Assembly (NCBI GenBank): GCA_002729295.1
Contig: PBTU01000052.1
Span: 5,515 to 17,740, forward strand
Length of the DNA stretch: 12,226 bases
Direction: 5' to 3'
Source: Verrucomicrobiales bacterium
GTDB taxonomy: Bacteria; Verrucomicrobiota; Verrucomicrobiia; Verrucomicrobiales; Akkermansiaceae
The notes under the pieces were generated by a model. It saw nothing but the letters and a program-made list of their open reading frames with translations, searched no databases and had not been told where the DNA came from. Made by a program: the position numbers and the translations under genes. Shown one piece after another: positions 1 to 6,836 of the stretch. How positions within the stretch are numbered: the first letter of the stretch is position 1; each line of letters begins with the position of its first letter.

Positions 1-363
1 GAGCGGGTGAGCGGCTTGCTAAAGCGGGTCGGGATTGAGGAAAAGATTTTTTCAAGGGTGGATCATTTATCAGGCGGTCAGCGGCAGCGGGTGGCCATTG
101 CACGGGCCCTTTATCAGGAGCCGCAAATGATCTTGGCGGACGAACCGGTGAGCGCGGTTGATCCCGAGAGGGCCAAAAGTTTGGTTGAGTTGCTCACGAC
201 AATTGCGCGGGAGGAAAAGATGACGCTCGTGATGAGTCTGCACGATGTAGACTTGGCGCAGCGCTATTTCGACCGCGTGATTGGGATGCGAGCCGGTCGG
301 GTCGTGCTTGATGGTTCGCCGGACGATGCCGGAGTGAAAGAGCTTTACCGACTGGACGAATGA
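1..363 (+). CDS. phnC: Phosphonate ABC transporter ATP-binding protein, 3' part (5' end outside window)
   Basis: This is the C-terminal half of an ABC ATPase that powers phosphonate (or phosphite or other organophosphorus) import at the inner membrane. The frame is open from the first base, so the gene starts upstream; the GTG at 7 is internal and lies downstream of the missing Walker A. Visible landmarks in order are the ABC signature LSGGQRQR (LSGGQ at nt 67-81), Walker B ILADEP (catalytic Glu codon 142-144), the D-loop SAVDP and the H-loop His in MSLHDVD (codon 241-243). The ending, with a YFDRVIGMRAGRV-type segment, a DG turn and a terminal LYR, resembles PhnC proteins more than other ABC families. 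The stop overlaps the permease start as ATGA (360-363), so the two genes are translationally coupled. The exact substrate cannot be told from this part. Confidence 0.9.
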   Translation, partial: ERVSGLLKRVGIEEKIFSRVDHLSGGQRQRVAIARALYQEPQMILADEPVSAVDPERAKSLVELLTTIAREEKMTLVMSLHDVDLAQRYFDRVIGMRAGRVVLDGSPDDAGVKELYRLDE

Positions 364-2087
364 GACGTCGGTGGTTTTTTCTCGGAGCGATTGCGCTCTT
401 TTTCGGGGGCCTCTGGGCTCTCGAGGTCCGACCCGGTCAGTTGATCCCGAGTGAAGGTGGCCGGGAAGCGGCGGCGGATTTTTTGAGTGCCGCTTTTCAG
501 CCTGCCCTCGATTACGAGGAGTCGGATATGCGAGGAGGGGAGGTTTCCTTTCTGGGGAAAATTGGCAAGGCGCTCTGGTTAACGGTGCGCTATGCAGTGG
601 TGGCGATGAGCCTCGCTTTTGTGATCGGGGTCATTGGTGGCGTGTTGGGATCAAGAGCATGGTGGTCTAAGCCGAATTTGTTTTTGCAAGTGATCCGGAT
701 TGGAACGCGATTGCTGGCGACGGCGATTCGATCAGTTCATGAATTGATGTGGGCCTTGTTGTTTCTGTCTGCGGTTGGGACCTCGCCGTTGGTTGCGATT
801 CTGGCGATGGCTTTTCCATACGGCGGAACGCTGGCGAAGGTATTTTCTGAGCTCCTTGATGAAAGTGAAAGTTCGGCCGGAGAAGTGATTAGGGCCTCGG
901 GTGGGAGTGGATTTACGGCCTTCTTCGCGGGAGTCGTAACCAAGGCTCTTCCGGATCTCGCGACCTACGCATTGTATCGCTTGGAATGCGCGGCTCGTTC
1001 TTCGGCGGTTCTGGGATTTGTGGGGATTCCGACGATTGGATATGAAATCAAAACGGCTTACGAGGATGGACATTATCATGAGATCTGGTCTTACGTGTAT
1101 GCGTTGTTGATCGTAGTGGTTTTGTTCGAAGCATGGGGAGCTAAGGTCAGAGGATTGTTGACGAAGGGGACGCCATCGCGTGTTGATGAAGAGAAGGGGC
1201 AATCGTTGAGTGAACTTTGGCGGGGTCGGGGGCGTTCGTGGTTTTTAAGATTCTCTGTGGCCACTCTGGCTGTGGGAATAGCTGCCGGATGGATGGCGGA
1301 AGATCGATGGGGAGCGGGAGTGGGCTGGGAACAGCGGGAGAGGAATTTGGATCGCTTCACAGATGAAATGGTGCCCTATCCGGTGCGGGAGGCGGATGGT
1401 GATTGGAGTGTCTTTGGTTCGTGGTTTTCCGAAAAAATGTCGGACGGGGGAGCAGTCGCTCTTTGGCGGACGTTTCACGTGGGCACGACGGCGATTTTGT
1501 TAGCAGGAGGCTTGTCCTTGATCGGGATTCTATTTGCAGCGCGGACCTTGGCGTCATCCAATCCGAGAGGGGTCCGAGATGGTGGTGGCAAGATTCGCGG
1601 GCTTTTGGGAATGTTCCTCCGGGGGGCTTCGATGTTGGCTCGGGCCATGCCGGAATACATCTTGGCGTTTCTCTTGCTCCGGGTGTTTGGGCCAACTTAC
1701 TGGGTTTTGATTTTTGCCCTCGCGATTCACAACGGAGGGATTTTGCTGAGATTGGGCGCGGAGGTCATCGACAACACAAAGAGTCAGGCGAGCGAGGTGA
1801 TCTTGGCTCAGGGTGGCAATCGCTCGTCGGCGTATTTGGCGGCGATGATGCCGGCCGGATTCAACCGTTTGGTGCTCTTTTTATTTTATCGATGGGAATC
1901 GTGTATCCGCGAAGCGACAGTTCTGGGAATGCTTGGTGTGGCTTCCCTGGGCTTTTTGATTTCCGATGCGAAGGTTGCGTTCTTTTACGATGAAATGATT
2001 CTGTGGGTAGGTTTGGGAGCGGCTTTGGTTTTTGTAGGGGATCTTACGAGTGATTTCGTCCGGGGTAAGCTTAGGACTTTTGAGTAG
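360..2087 (+). CDS. phnE: Phosphonate ABC transporter permease, fused double-module PhnE
   Basis: This is the inner-membrane channel subunit partnering the upstream PhnC. It has 575 residues, about twice a usual PhnE, and contains two complete permease modules in tandem. Module 1 spans roughly residues 65-265 and has the ATPase-contacting EAA-type loop GEVIRASGGSG (174-184) followed by YRLECAARSSAVLGFVG (206-222). Module 2 spans roughly 365-565 and has SEVILAQGGNR (478-488) followed by YRWESCIREATVLGMLG (510-526). This repeated Y-R-x-E...VLG block is typical of PhnE. A hydrophobic segment at 5-20 and another near 295-312 precede the modules. A soluble, probably periplasmic stretch at about 313-362 links them. 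One polypeptide would therefore supply the whole two-domain pore. The start is fixed by the ATGA overlap with phnC. No terminator is visible before the sulfatase. Confidence 0.92.
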   Translation: MRRRWFFLGAIALFFGGLWALEVRPGQLIPSEGGREAAADFLSAAFQPALDYEESDMRGGEVSFLGKIGKALWLTVRYAVVAMSLAFVIGVIGGVLGSRAWWSKPNLFLQVIRIGTRLLATAIRSVHELMWALLFLSAVGTSPLVAILAMAFPYGGTLAKVFSELLDESESSAGEVIRASGGSGFTAFFAGVVTKALPDLATYALYRLECAARSSAVLGFVGIPTIGYEIKTAYEDGHYHEIWSYVYALLIVVVLFEAWGAKVRGLLTKGTPSRVDEEKGQSLSELWRGRGRSWFLRFSVATLAVGIAAGWMAEDRWGAGVGWEQRERNLDRFTDEMVPYPVREADGDWSVFGSWFSEKMSDGGAVALWRTFHVGTTAILLAGGLSLIGILFAARTLASSNPRGVRDGGGKIRGLLGMFLRGASMLARAMPEYILAFLLLRVFGPTYWVLIFALAIHNGGILLRLGAEVIDNTKSQASEVILAQGGNRSSAYLAAMMPAGFNRLVLFLFYRWESCIREATVLGMLGVASLGFLISDAKVAFFYDEMILWVGLGAALVFVGDLTSDFVRGKLRTFE

Positions 2088-2142
2088 AAAGATTCTAGGG
2101 AAAATGATCGTGGTGGGATGAAGAATCGGGCAACTTTGCGGG

Positions 2143-3744
2143 GTGCGCTTACTCACATTCTTACCGATTCTTCTTTTGCAGCCTCTGATGGGGGCGAAGC
2201 CGAATTTTATTTTCATTCTCGCGGATGACTTGGGATTTTCGGATTTGGGGTGTTATGGCGGGGAGATTGCGACGCCGAACCTCGATACTTTGGCCAAGAA
2301 CGGGCTGCGGTTTAGCCAGTTTTATAATACTGGTCGTTGTTGGCCCAGTCGGGCGGCTTTGATGACGGGATATTATCCCCACCAGGTGCATCGCGATGTA
2401 TTGCCTGGGGTCGGTGGAGGAGGGCGCGGGGTGCGTCAGGAATGGGCGCGAATGTTGCCGGATTTTCTCAAGCCACTGGGCTATCGCAATTACCACAGCG
2501 GCAAATGGCATTTGGATGGCAAGGCACTGGCGGCGGGATTTGACCATTCCTACGACACCCGGAATCAGGGGAACTTTTTTTCGAGCAAGGGGAATACTCT
2601 CGATGGTGTTCCGGTGAAGCCTCCGAGCAATGAAAAAGGCTACTACACGACGACCGCAACAGCGGATCACGCGATTTCGTGTCTGGAGGATCATGGGAAG
2701 AATCATGCCGGGAAGCCCTTCTTTCATTATCTGGCATTCATCGCGCCCCACTTTCCGCTGCATGCGTTGCCCCAGGATATCGCGAAATACCGCGATGCCT
2801 ATTTGGAGGGTTGGGATGAGATGCGGAAGAAGCGCTTTGCCCGTCAGAAGGAGATGGGTCTCATCAATACCGAGTTGTCAGATCTCGAGGAAAAGGTCGG
2901 ACCACCGTATCATTTCCCAGAGGCATTGAAAAAGTTGGGGCCGGGCGAGGTGAATCGGCCTCTCCCGTGGAAAGATCTCAATGACGAACAGCGGCGCTTT
3001 CAAGCAACCAAGATGGCGATTCATGCCGCGATGGTGGATCGCATGGATCAGGAAATCGGACGAGTGATCGCGCAGCTCAAGAAAATGGGACAATTTGAAA
3101 ATACCCTGATCTTCTTTGCGTCGGACAACGGAGCGAGCGCGGAGATCATGGTACGCAATGGCGGGCACGACCCCAAGGTGCCTCCAGGGAGTGCGGCGAG
3201 CTATCTTTGCCTGGGACCGGGATTTTCGAGTGCCTGTAATACGCCGTTTCGCCGTCATAAGGTGTGGGTTCACGAAGGCGGCATTGCCACCCAACTCGTG
3301 GTGCATTGGCCGAAGGGGATCAAAGGCAAGAATGAGATTCGCCATACGCCGGGGCATCTTATCGATATTGCTCCGACGATTTTTGATTTGCTCGGAGTGG
3401 AAGCCCCAGCGGATTGGAAGGGCGAGAAGCGTCCTCCCCTGCCGGGTAAGAGTCTGGCTCCGGTTTTTGAGAAAGATCAGGACGTCGAGAGAGATGTCCT
3501 TTGGTGGAATCATGAAGGACACCGGGGAATCCGCATTGGAGATTGGAAGCTCGTGGCAGCAAAAAACGATCCCTGGGCTTTGTATGATCTCCGTACGGAT
3601 CGCGCGGAGGAAAATGATCTTTCTAAAAAGGACTCGAAAAAAGCGAAGGACCTCGAGAATCGTTGGCTCAGTGAGCAGAACGCCATGATCGAATTGGCCA
3701 AAAAAACGGCATCCAATCGTAAGGGGAAACGAAAGAAGAAGTAA
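2143..3744 (+). CDS. Secreted type I (formylglycine-dependent) sulfatase
   Basis: The protein hydrolyses sulfate esters, probably of sulfated polysaccharides or glycans, outside the cytoplasm. It has 533 residues. An N-terminal hydrophobic segment (3-18, ending LMGA) looks like a signal peptide. Catalytic landmarks are the metal-binding pair ADD (D28, D29), the CWPSR signature with the Cys to be oxidised to formylglycine (C66), SGKWHLDG (K121, H123), SDNG (D328, N329) and K373 before HEGG (377-380). The C-terminus ends in a Lys/Arg-rich tail (K/R at 526-533). The CxPSR form needs a formylglycine-generating enzyme or anSME maturase, neither of which is in the window. The only in-frame start is GTG 2143, because a stop (2119-2121) lies just upstream and there is no clear ribosome-binding site. 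An ATG at 2118 in another frame would give a better signal peptide if one G were removed from 2140-2143. The sulfated substrate cannot be assigned. Confidence 0.93.
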   Translation: MRLLTFLPILLLQPLMGAKPNFIFILADDLGFSDLGCYGGEIATPNLDTLAKNGLRFSQFYNTGRCWPSRAALMTGYYPHQVHRDVLPGVGGGGRGVRQEWARMLPDFLKPLGYRNYHSGKWHLDGKALAAGFDHSYDTRNQGNFFSSKGNTLDGVPVKPPSNEKGYYTTTATADHAISCLEDHGKNHAGKPFFHYLAFIAPHFPLHALPQDIAKYRDAYLEGWDEMRKKRFARQKEMGLINTELSDLEEKVGPPYHFPEALKKLGPGEVNRPLPWKDLNDEQRRFQATKMAIHAAMVDRMDQEIGRVIAQLKKMGQFENTLIFFASDNGASAEIMVRNGGHDPKVPPGSAASYLCLGPGFSSACNTPFRRHKVWVHEGGIATQLVVHWPKGIKGKNEIRHTPGHLIDIAPTIFDLLGVEAPADWKGEKRPPLPGKSLAPVFEKDQDVERDVLWWNHEGHRGIRIGDWKLVAAKNDPWALYDLRTDRAEENDLSKKDSKKAKDLENRWLSEQNAMIELAKKTASNRKGKRKKK

Positions 3745-4004
3745 GTTGGAAGAGTGGAAGAATCTCTCTGGCTTCGTGAAAAGTCACGGGACTCGAGCTG
3801 ACCATGACGGTGTAAGTGACGCCTTCATTTACTTCGTCCTCGCTCTTTGAGATGGTCCAGAAGGTATGCTTGATTGTCCTCGATCAGCACGTGGTGACGA
3901 ACGAAAAATCCTTCGAGTGGGATGATGTCGTTCATGTGGTAAAGGATGGCAAAATATCCCCTGAATAAAAAGGCGTGATGGGTGCTTCCTAAGCCGCGAA
4001 TCAT
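3668..4004 (-). pseudogene. Possible frameshifted small gene between the sulfatase and RGG-protein genes
   Basis: On the minus strand an ATG at 4004, with GGAG 8 nt upstream, opens a 59-codon frame ending at 3825. It reads like ordinary protein (for example IIPLEGFFVRHHVLIEDNQA) with many C-ending codons. If one base is dropped near 3838-3842, the reading continues past the stop as a plausible polypeptide (KSEDEVNEGVTYTVMV, then SSSPVTFHEAREILPLFQ) through 3745 and into the antisense of the sulfatase 3' end; the next stop in that frame is at 3668. This could be a frameshifted gene, a sequencing error, or just an intact 59-residue protein. I do not recognise a family. The same interval is also open in plus-strand frames (a 38-codon ATG frame at 3852-3968), so coding on either strand is unproven. 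Confidence 0.3.
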
Positions 4005-4026
4005 GTGCTTCACTCCGCTCTCCTTT

Positions 4027-5868
4027 ATGAGTGAAGAAACTCCACAGACTCCCGACAATGACGGGGCTCTTGATCTGTCCGGATTGAATTTCGGCCCTGC
4101 GTGGGCGCGTGATGATTCGGAATCGAAGTCCCTTAAAAAATTTAAAGATCGTGGCGACCGGGGTGATTCCCGTGACCGTGGTGGCGGTGGTGGTCGTCGT
4201 GAACACCGTGGAGGTGGAGGCCGTGATCAACGAGGAGGGGGCGGAGGCTTCAAAGGCAAAGGCCGTGGTGGTCGACGTGATGACCGGGACAATCGTCGTC
4301 CCCAGCGTCAGGAAGTAGAACCACCCGAAGGAGTGAGCCTCAAGATCATGCCATCCGAGGAGAGCCTTGACCTCCTGGCCAAGCAGGTCGCGGATACCGG
4401 ACGCACCTTTTCCGTGTTCGATTTGGCAAAAGTTCTTTTGCAGAAACGTGATCGCTTCCGTGTGATTTTTGAGTCCCCCGAGAAAAAGTATTTCCGTTGT
4501 CGGGAAGACAATTCGCTTTGGTTGTCCAAAGATGAAGCAATTCGACATCTTTGGCGTGGCGAGTGGCGCAAGAAGTATTACTCCGAAGTGAAAACCGAGG
4601 GCGAAGCTCCCAAAGGAAGTTTTTCCTCGGTGGCCCGTTGTGGGATCAGCGGAGAATATCTCGGACCACCAAACTACCACGGCTATCAACAAAATATTGC
4701 GACTCTTCATCGCGAGCGCTTCGGCCACATGTCACTCGACAACTACAAGGCCAAGGTCCGCATGGAGCATGGCGAGGAAGCGGTCGAAGCCTGGTTGGAG
4801 AGTATGAAAATTGTCATCAAGTGGAAGGTTGGCACTGGGGAAGAAGAGGTAGTCGCTGAAGAAGTGCCCGCCGAAGCTGCTGCTGAGGAAGAGAAAACCG
4901 AAGAGGCTCCAGCTGCAGAAGAAACAACGACAGAAGAAGCTCCCGCTGCCGAGGACGCGACCGCAGAAGAGAGCCCGGCTGAAGAAGCTACTCCGGAAGA
5001 GCGCGAAGTCGAAGCTGAGGAAGTCCCTGCTGTGGAAGAAGCCCCGGCTGTGGAGGAAACTCCGGCTGAGGAAGAAGCTCCCGGTCAAGAGAGGCCCTCT
5101 GCCGAAGCTGAACCCGAAGCGTCTGCGGAGGAAGAAGAGCTCTTGGCTGACTCCCGTGAGGTCGAACGTCATTTTTCGGAGAGCTTTTTTGAAAAGGCCT
5201 TCGAGGAAACCAATCGCGCCTGGGTGATAGGGGACATTGCCGGAAATCTTCTTTCTCCGGGAATGCTGACCTTGCTGAAGCGCACAGTTGCTGAGGAAAA
5301 ACGTTACCCTGCCAATCTCATGCCTCTGGTGTGTCGCCAGCTTTCCGGTCGTCACGTCGCAGTCTTTAAGTGGAAAAAGAAGCTCAAGGTTGGTCCTTCC
5401 CGGCCTCATGCCGTCTCTGCCGAGACTCCGCTCGCGGAACGACCACAAGCCATTATCAATTTCCTGGAGAGTAATTCCGGGAAGCAATTGAAGGATCTTT
5501 GGGACGCCTTATTGCCTAAAAATGCCACTGATGACGTGAAGCACGATTGGTTCCACGATCTTCACTGGCTACTTAACCAAGGCCACGCCATTTTGCTCTC
5601 CGATACCACACTACATCTCTCCAAGCCAGGGGGCGACCCCGCTCCAGCAAAGAAAAAGAGTGCTCCCAAAAAGGAATTGAAAGCCAAAGCGCCTGCCTTG
5701 GAGGATTCAGAGGCGAAAGAAGAGCCGAAGACCGAGGCGCCTGCCGAAGAAACTCCCGGGCCTAAAGAAGAGACAAAGGCTGAAGAAAAGGTGGAAGAGG
5801 CTTCGGCTGAAGAAGCACCCGAGGCGGATGAGTCACCAGATCCAACTCCTACACAGGAGAAGGAGTAA
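4027..5868 (+). CDS. Hypothetical RGG-rich and Glu/Ala-repeat protein, putative RNA-binding
   Basis: I do not recognise a named family. The 613-residue protein is modular. Residues 1-37 are acidic. Residues 38-95 are an Arg/Gly/Asp low-complexity segment with RGGGG and GRGGRRDD units, reminiscent of RGG boxes that bind RNA. Residues 100-268 look folded, with many Trp, Tyr and charged residues, including LWRGEWRKKYY (175-185) and PPNYHGYQQNI (214-224). Residues 270-372 are Glu/Ala/Pro repeats of the EEAPA type. Residues 373-535 are a second folded-looking region (SFFEKAFEETNRAWV at 386-400; HDWFHDLHWLL at 506-516). Residues 536-613 are a Lys/Glu/Ala/Pro tail. No signal peptide or membrane segment is seen, so a cytoplasmic or nucleoid/RNA-associated role is inferred. 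I chose ATG 4027 (MSEETPQ) over an ATG at 3982, because the extra 15 residues are unlike the rest and precede a typical acidic start. No Shine-Dalgarno is visible. Confidence 0.88.
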   Translation: MSEETPQTPDNDGALDLSGLNFGPAWARDDSESKSLKKFKDRGDRGDSRDRGGGGGRREHRGGGGRDQRGGGGGFKGKGRGGRRDDRDNRRPQRQEVEPPEGVSLKIMPSEESLDLLAKQVADTGRTFSVFDLAKVLLQKRDRFRVIFESPEKKYFRCREDNSLWLSKDEAIRHLWRGEWRKKYYSEVKTEGEAPKGSFSSVARCGISGEYLGPPNYHGYQQNIATLHRERFGHMSLDNYKAKVRMEHGEEAVEAWLESMKIVIKWKVGTGEEEVVAEEVPAEAAAEEEKTEEAPAAEETTTEEAPAAEDATAEESPAEEATPEEREVEAEEVPAVEEAPAVEETPAEEEAPGQERPSAEAEPEASAEEEELLADSREVERHFSESFFEKAFEETNRAWVIGDIAGNLLSPGMLTLLKRTVAEEKRYPANLMPLVCRQLSGRHVAVFKWKKKLKVGPSRPHAVSAETPLAERPQAIINFLESNSGKQLKDLWDALLPKNATDDVKHDWFHDLHWLLNQGHAILLSDTTLHLSKPGGDPAPAKKKSAPKKELKAKAPALEDSEAKEEPKTEAPAEETPGPKEETKAEEKVEEASAEEAPEADESPDPTPTQEKE

Positions 5869-5910
5869 ACCGACGAACCAGCTGAAGAGGAAAAGTCTTC
5901 TGCCGAATAA
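5869..5910 (+). other. In-frame continuation of the acidic tail beyond the stop codon
   Basis: Directly after the TAA at 5866-5868 the same frame runs 13 more sense codons (TDEPAEEEKSSAE) to a second TAA at 5908-5910. The composition matches the Glu/Ala/Pro tail just upstream. The first TAA is one base from GAA (Glu), the commonest codon here, so the stop may be a recent nonsense change, a sequencing error or, less likely, a readthrough site. The function would hardly change because the tail is low complexity. Confidence 0.5.
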
Positions 5911-5932
5911 AATTCTTAATTAATATTTTAGG

Positions 5933-5966
5933 ACCGCGTTCTTTTTGAAAAGGACGCGGTTTTTTT
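5933..5966 (+). terminator. Intrinsic terminator of the RGG-protein gene
   Basis: The arm ACCGCGTTC (5933-5941) pairs with GGACGCGGT (5952-5960), with one G-T wobble. The stem can be extended by a T4/A4 pairing toward the loop, and it is followed by a run of seven T (5960-5966). It lies 65 bp after the annotated stop and 23 bp after the second in-frame stop. It is a textbook rho-independent terminator for the plus strand. Confidence 0.92.
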
Positions 5967-6146
5967 GTGCCATGATCGAGTTTGCTACAGGGCAACCTTA
6001 CACTCGATATTTTGGTTCAACTGTTCAATTTTTCCTCACGGGTCCTATCGCTGGGCTGTAGGCCGGGAGTCGGACGCCACCGGAGACGTTTTGCTCGTCG
6101 ACTCTTTTCATGGAGGCTTTGGTATCCAATGGAGTTTTCAAGAATC
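5967..6146. other. Convergent intergenic region without a supported gene
   Basis: These 180 bp separate the plus-strand terminator from the 3' end of the minus-strand dehydrogenase. A 29-codon ATG frame (5972-6061, starting MIEFATGQPY) is present but has no ribosome-binding site, so I do not call it. No T-run hairpin reading on the minus strand was found that would end the rmuC operon. Confidence 0.6.
5975..6008. repeat. 7-bp inverted repeat, hairpin-like
   Basis: ATCGAGT (5975-5981) is perfectly repeated inverted as ACTCGAT (6002-6008). The 20-nt loop contains a TTGC/GCAA pair, so a branched hairpin is possible. ATTTT follows on the plus strand. It sits just after the strong terminator and 138 bp past the 3' end of the minus-strand dehydrogenase gene. 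It may be a back-up terminator or a chance repeat. Confidence 0.35.
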
Positions 6147-6836
6147 TTACATCGCCTGGTCTGCGCTGCGTATCATGATGTCGTTGATCTCGACGTCAGG
6201 TGGGGAAGTGAGGACGTGGAGAGCACTGGCGGCGATGGATTCGGGGGTGAGCATTTGGATGCTCTCGCGGGTTTGCTTGAGCTGGTCTTCGCGTCCGGCG
6301 AAGTATTTGTCGAGAAGCGGGGTGTCGACGAAGCCGGGGGAAAGGGTGGCGATTCGGATAGCCGAGCAGTTGCTTTTTAATTCGGCGCGGAGGGCTTCGC
6401 TGACGGCGCGGACTGCAAATTTGGTGGCGGCGTAAAATCCTCCAGTGGGCGGAACACGGTGCCCGGACATGGAAGAGAGGTTGAGAATCTGTCCGCTGTT
6501 TTCGGGGAAAAGGGGAAGGGCTAACTGGCAGCAAAGGCTGAGGGCGTGCACGTTAACTTGCCACATTTCTTCCCAAAGCGCGGGGTCGCCATCGGTGAGT
6601 CGGGAGAGGTAGGCTAGGCCTGCAGAGTTAACGAGAATATCGAGGTGATCGAGCGAGAGGAAGGCTTTTTGGATTTGGGTGACATCGCGAAGATCACAAG
6701 CTAGCGGTGTGACTCCTTCTGGAAGATTTTCGACAGACCGGCAGAGGCCGATGACTTTTATCCCTGATTCCTGAAGGGCAATCGCGATAGCTTTTCCAAT
6801 GCCGGAAGACGCTCCGGTAACAAGGGCGGTTTTCAT
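6147..6836 (-). CDS. Short-chain dehydrogenase/reductase (classical SDR)
   Basis: This is a cytosolic NAD(P)-dependent oxidoreductase of the classical SDR family, 229 residues, with a substrate that cannot be predicted. Seen in order are the dinucleotide-binding TGASSGIG (7-14), CDL near 47-49 (adenine-ring contact), NSAG (70-73), the catalytic Ser in NLSSMSG (S122), YAATK (Y135, K139), and SPGFVDTP (166-173). An Arg after beta-strand 2 (LCRS, R33) favours NADP(H) over NAD(H). The ending INDIMIR is common in YdfG-like and 3-hydroxy-acid or serine dehydrogenases. Its ATG overlaps the rmuC stop as ATGA (6833-6836), so it is the second, translationally coupled gene of that operon. All catalytic residues are present, so it should be active. 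Confidence 0.93.
   Translation of the reverse strand: MKTALVTGASSGIGKAIAIALQESGIKVIGLCRSVENLPEGVTPLACDLRDVTQIQKAFLSLDHLDILVNSAGLAYLSRLTDGDPALWEEMWQVNVHALSLCCQLALPLFPENSGQILNLSSMSGHRVPPTGGFYAATKFAVRAVSEALRAELKSNCSAIRIATLSPGFVDTPLLDKYFAGREDQLKQTRESIQMLTPESIAASALHVLTSPPDVEINDIMIRSADQAM

Noticed and set aside
3982..4026. Fifteen-residue upstream extension of the RGG protein
   Set aside because: The residues differ in character from the protein, and the internal ATG at 4027 gives a typical acidic start.
3829..4728. Minus-strand 299-codon frame opposite the RGG-protein gene
   Set aside because: It is a low-complexity shadow (Thr/Val-rich antisense of the RGG segment) of a gene with a much better coding character on the plus strand.
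4840..5140. Possible DNA tandem repeat or CRISPR-like array in the GAA/GCT-rich stretch
   Set aside because: The repetition is at protein level (EEAPA units) with varied codons; there are no fixed-length repeats with unique spacers.
4732..5487. Minus-strand 251-codon frame opposite the acidic repeats
   Set aside because: Its Phe/Ser-rich sequence is simply the antisense of GAA/GAG/GCT repeats.
5965..6435. Plus-strand frames overlapping the SDR gene and the convergent gap
   Set aside because: They are mostly antisense to a well-supported SDR gene, without motifs or ribosome-binding sites.
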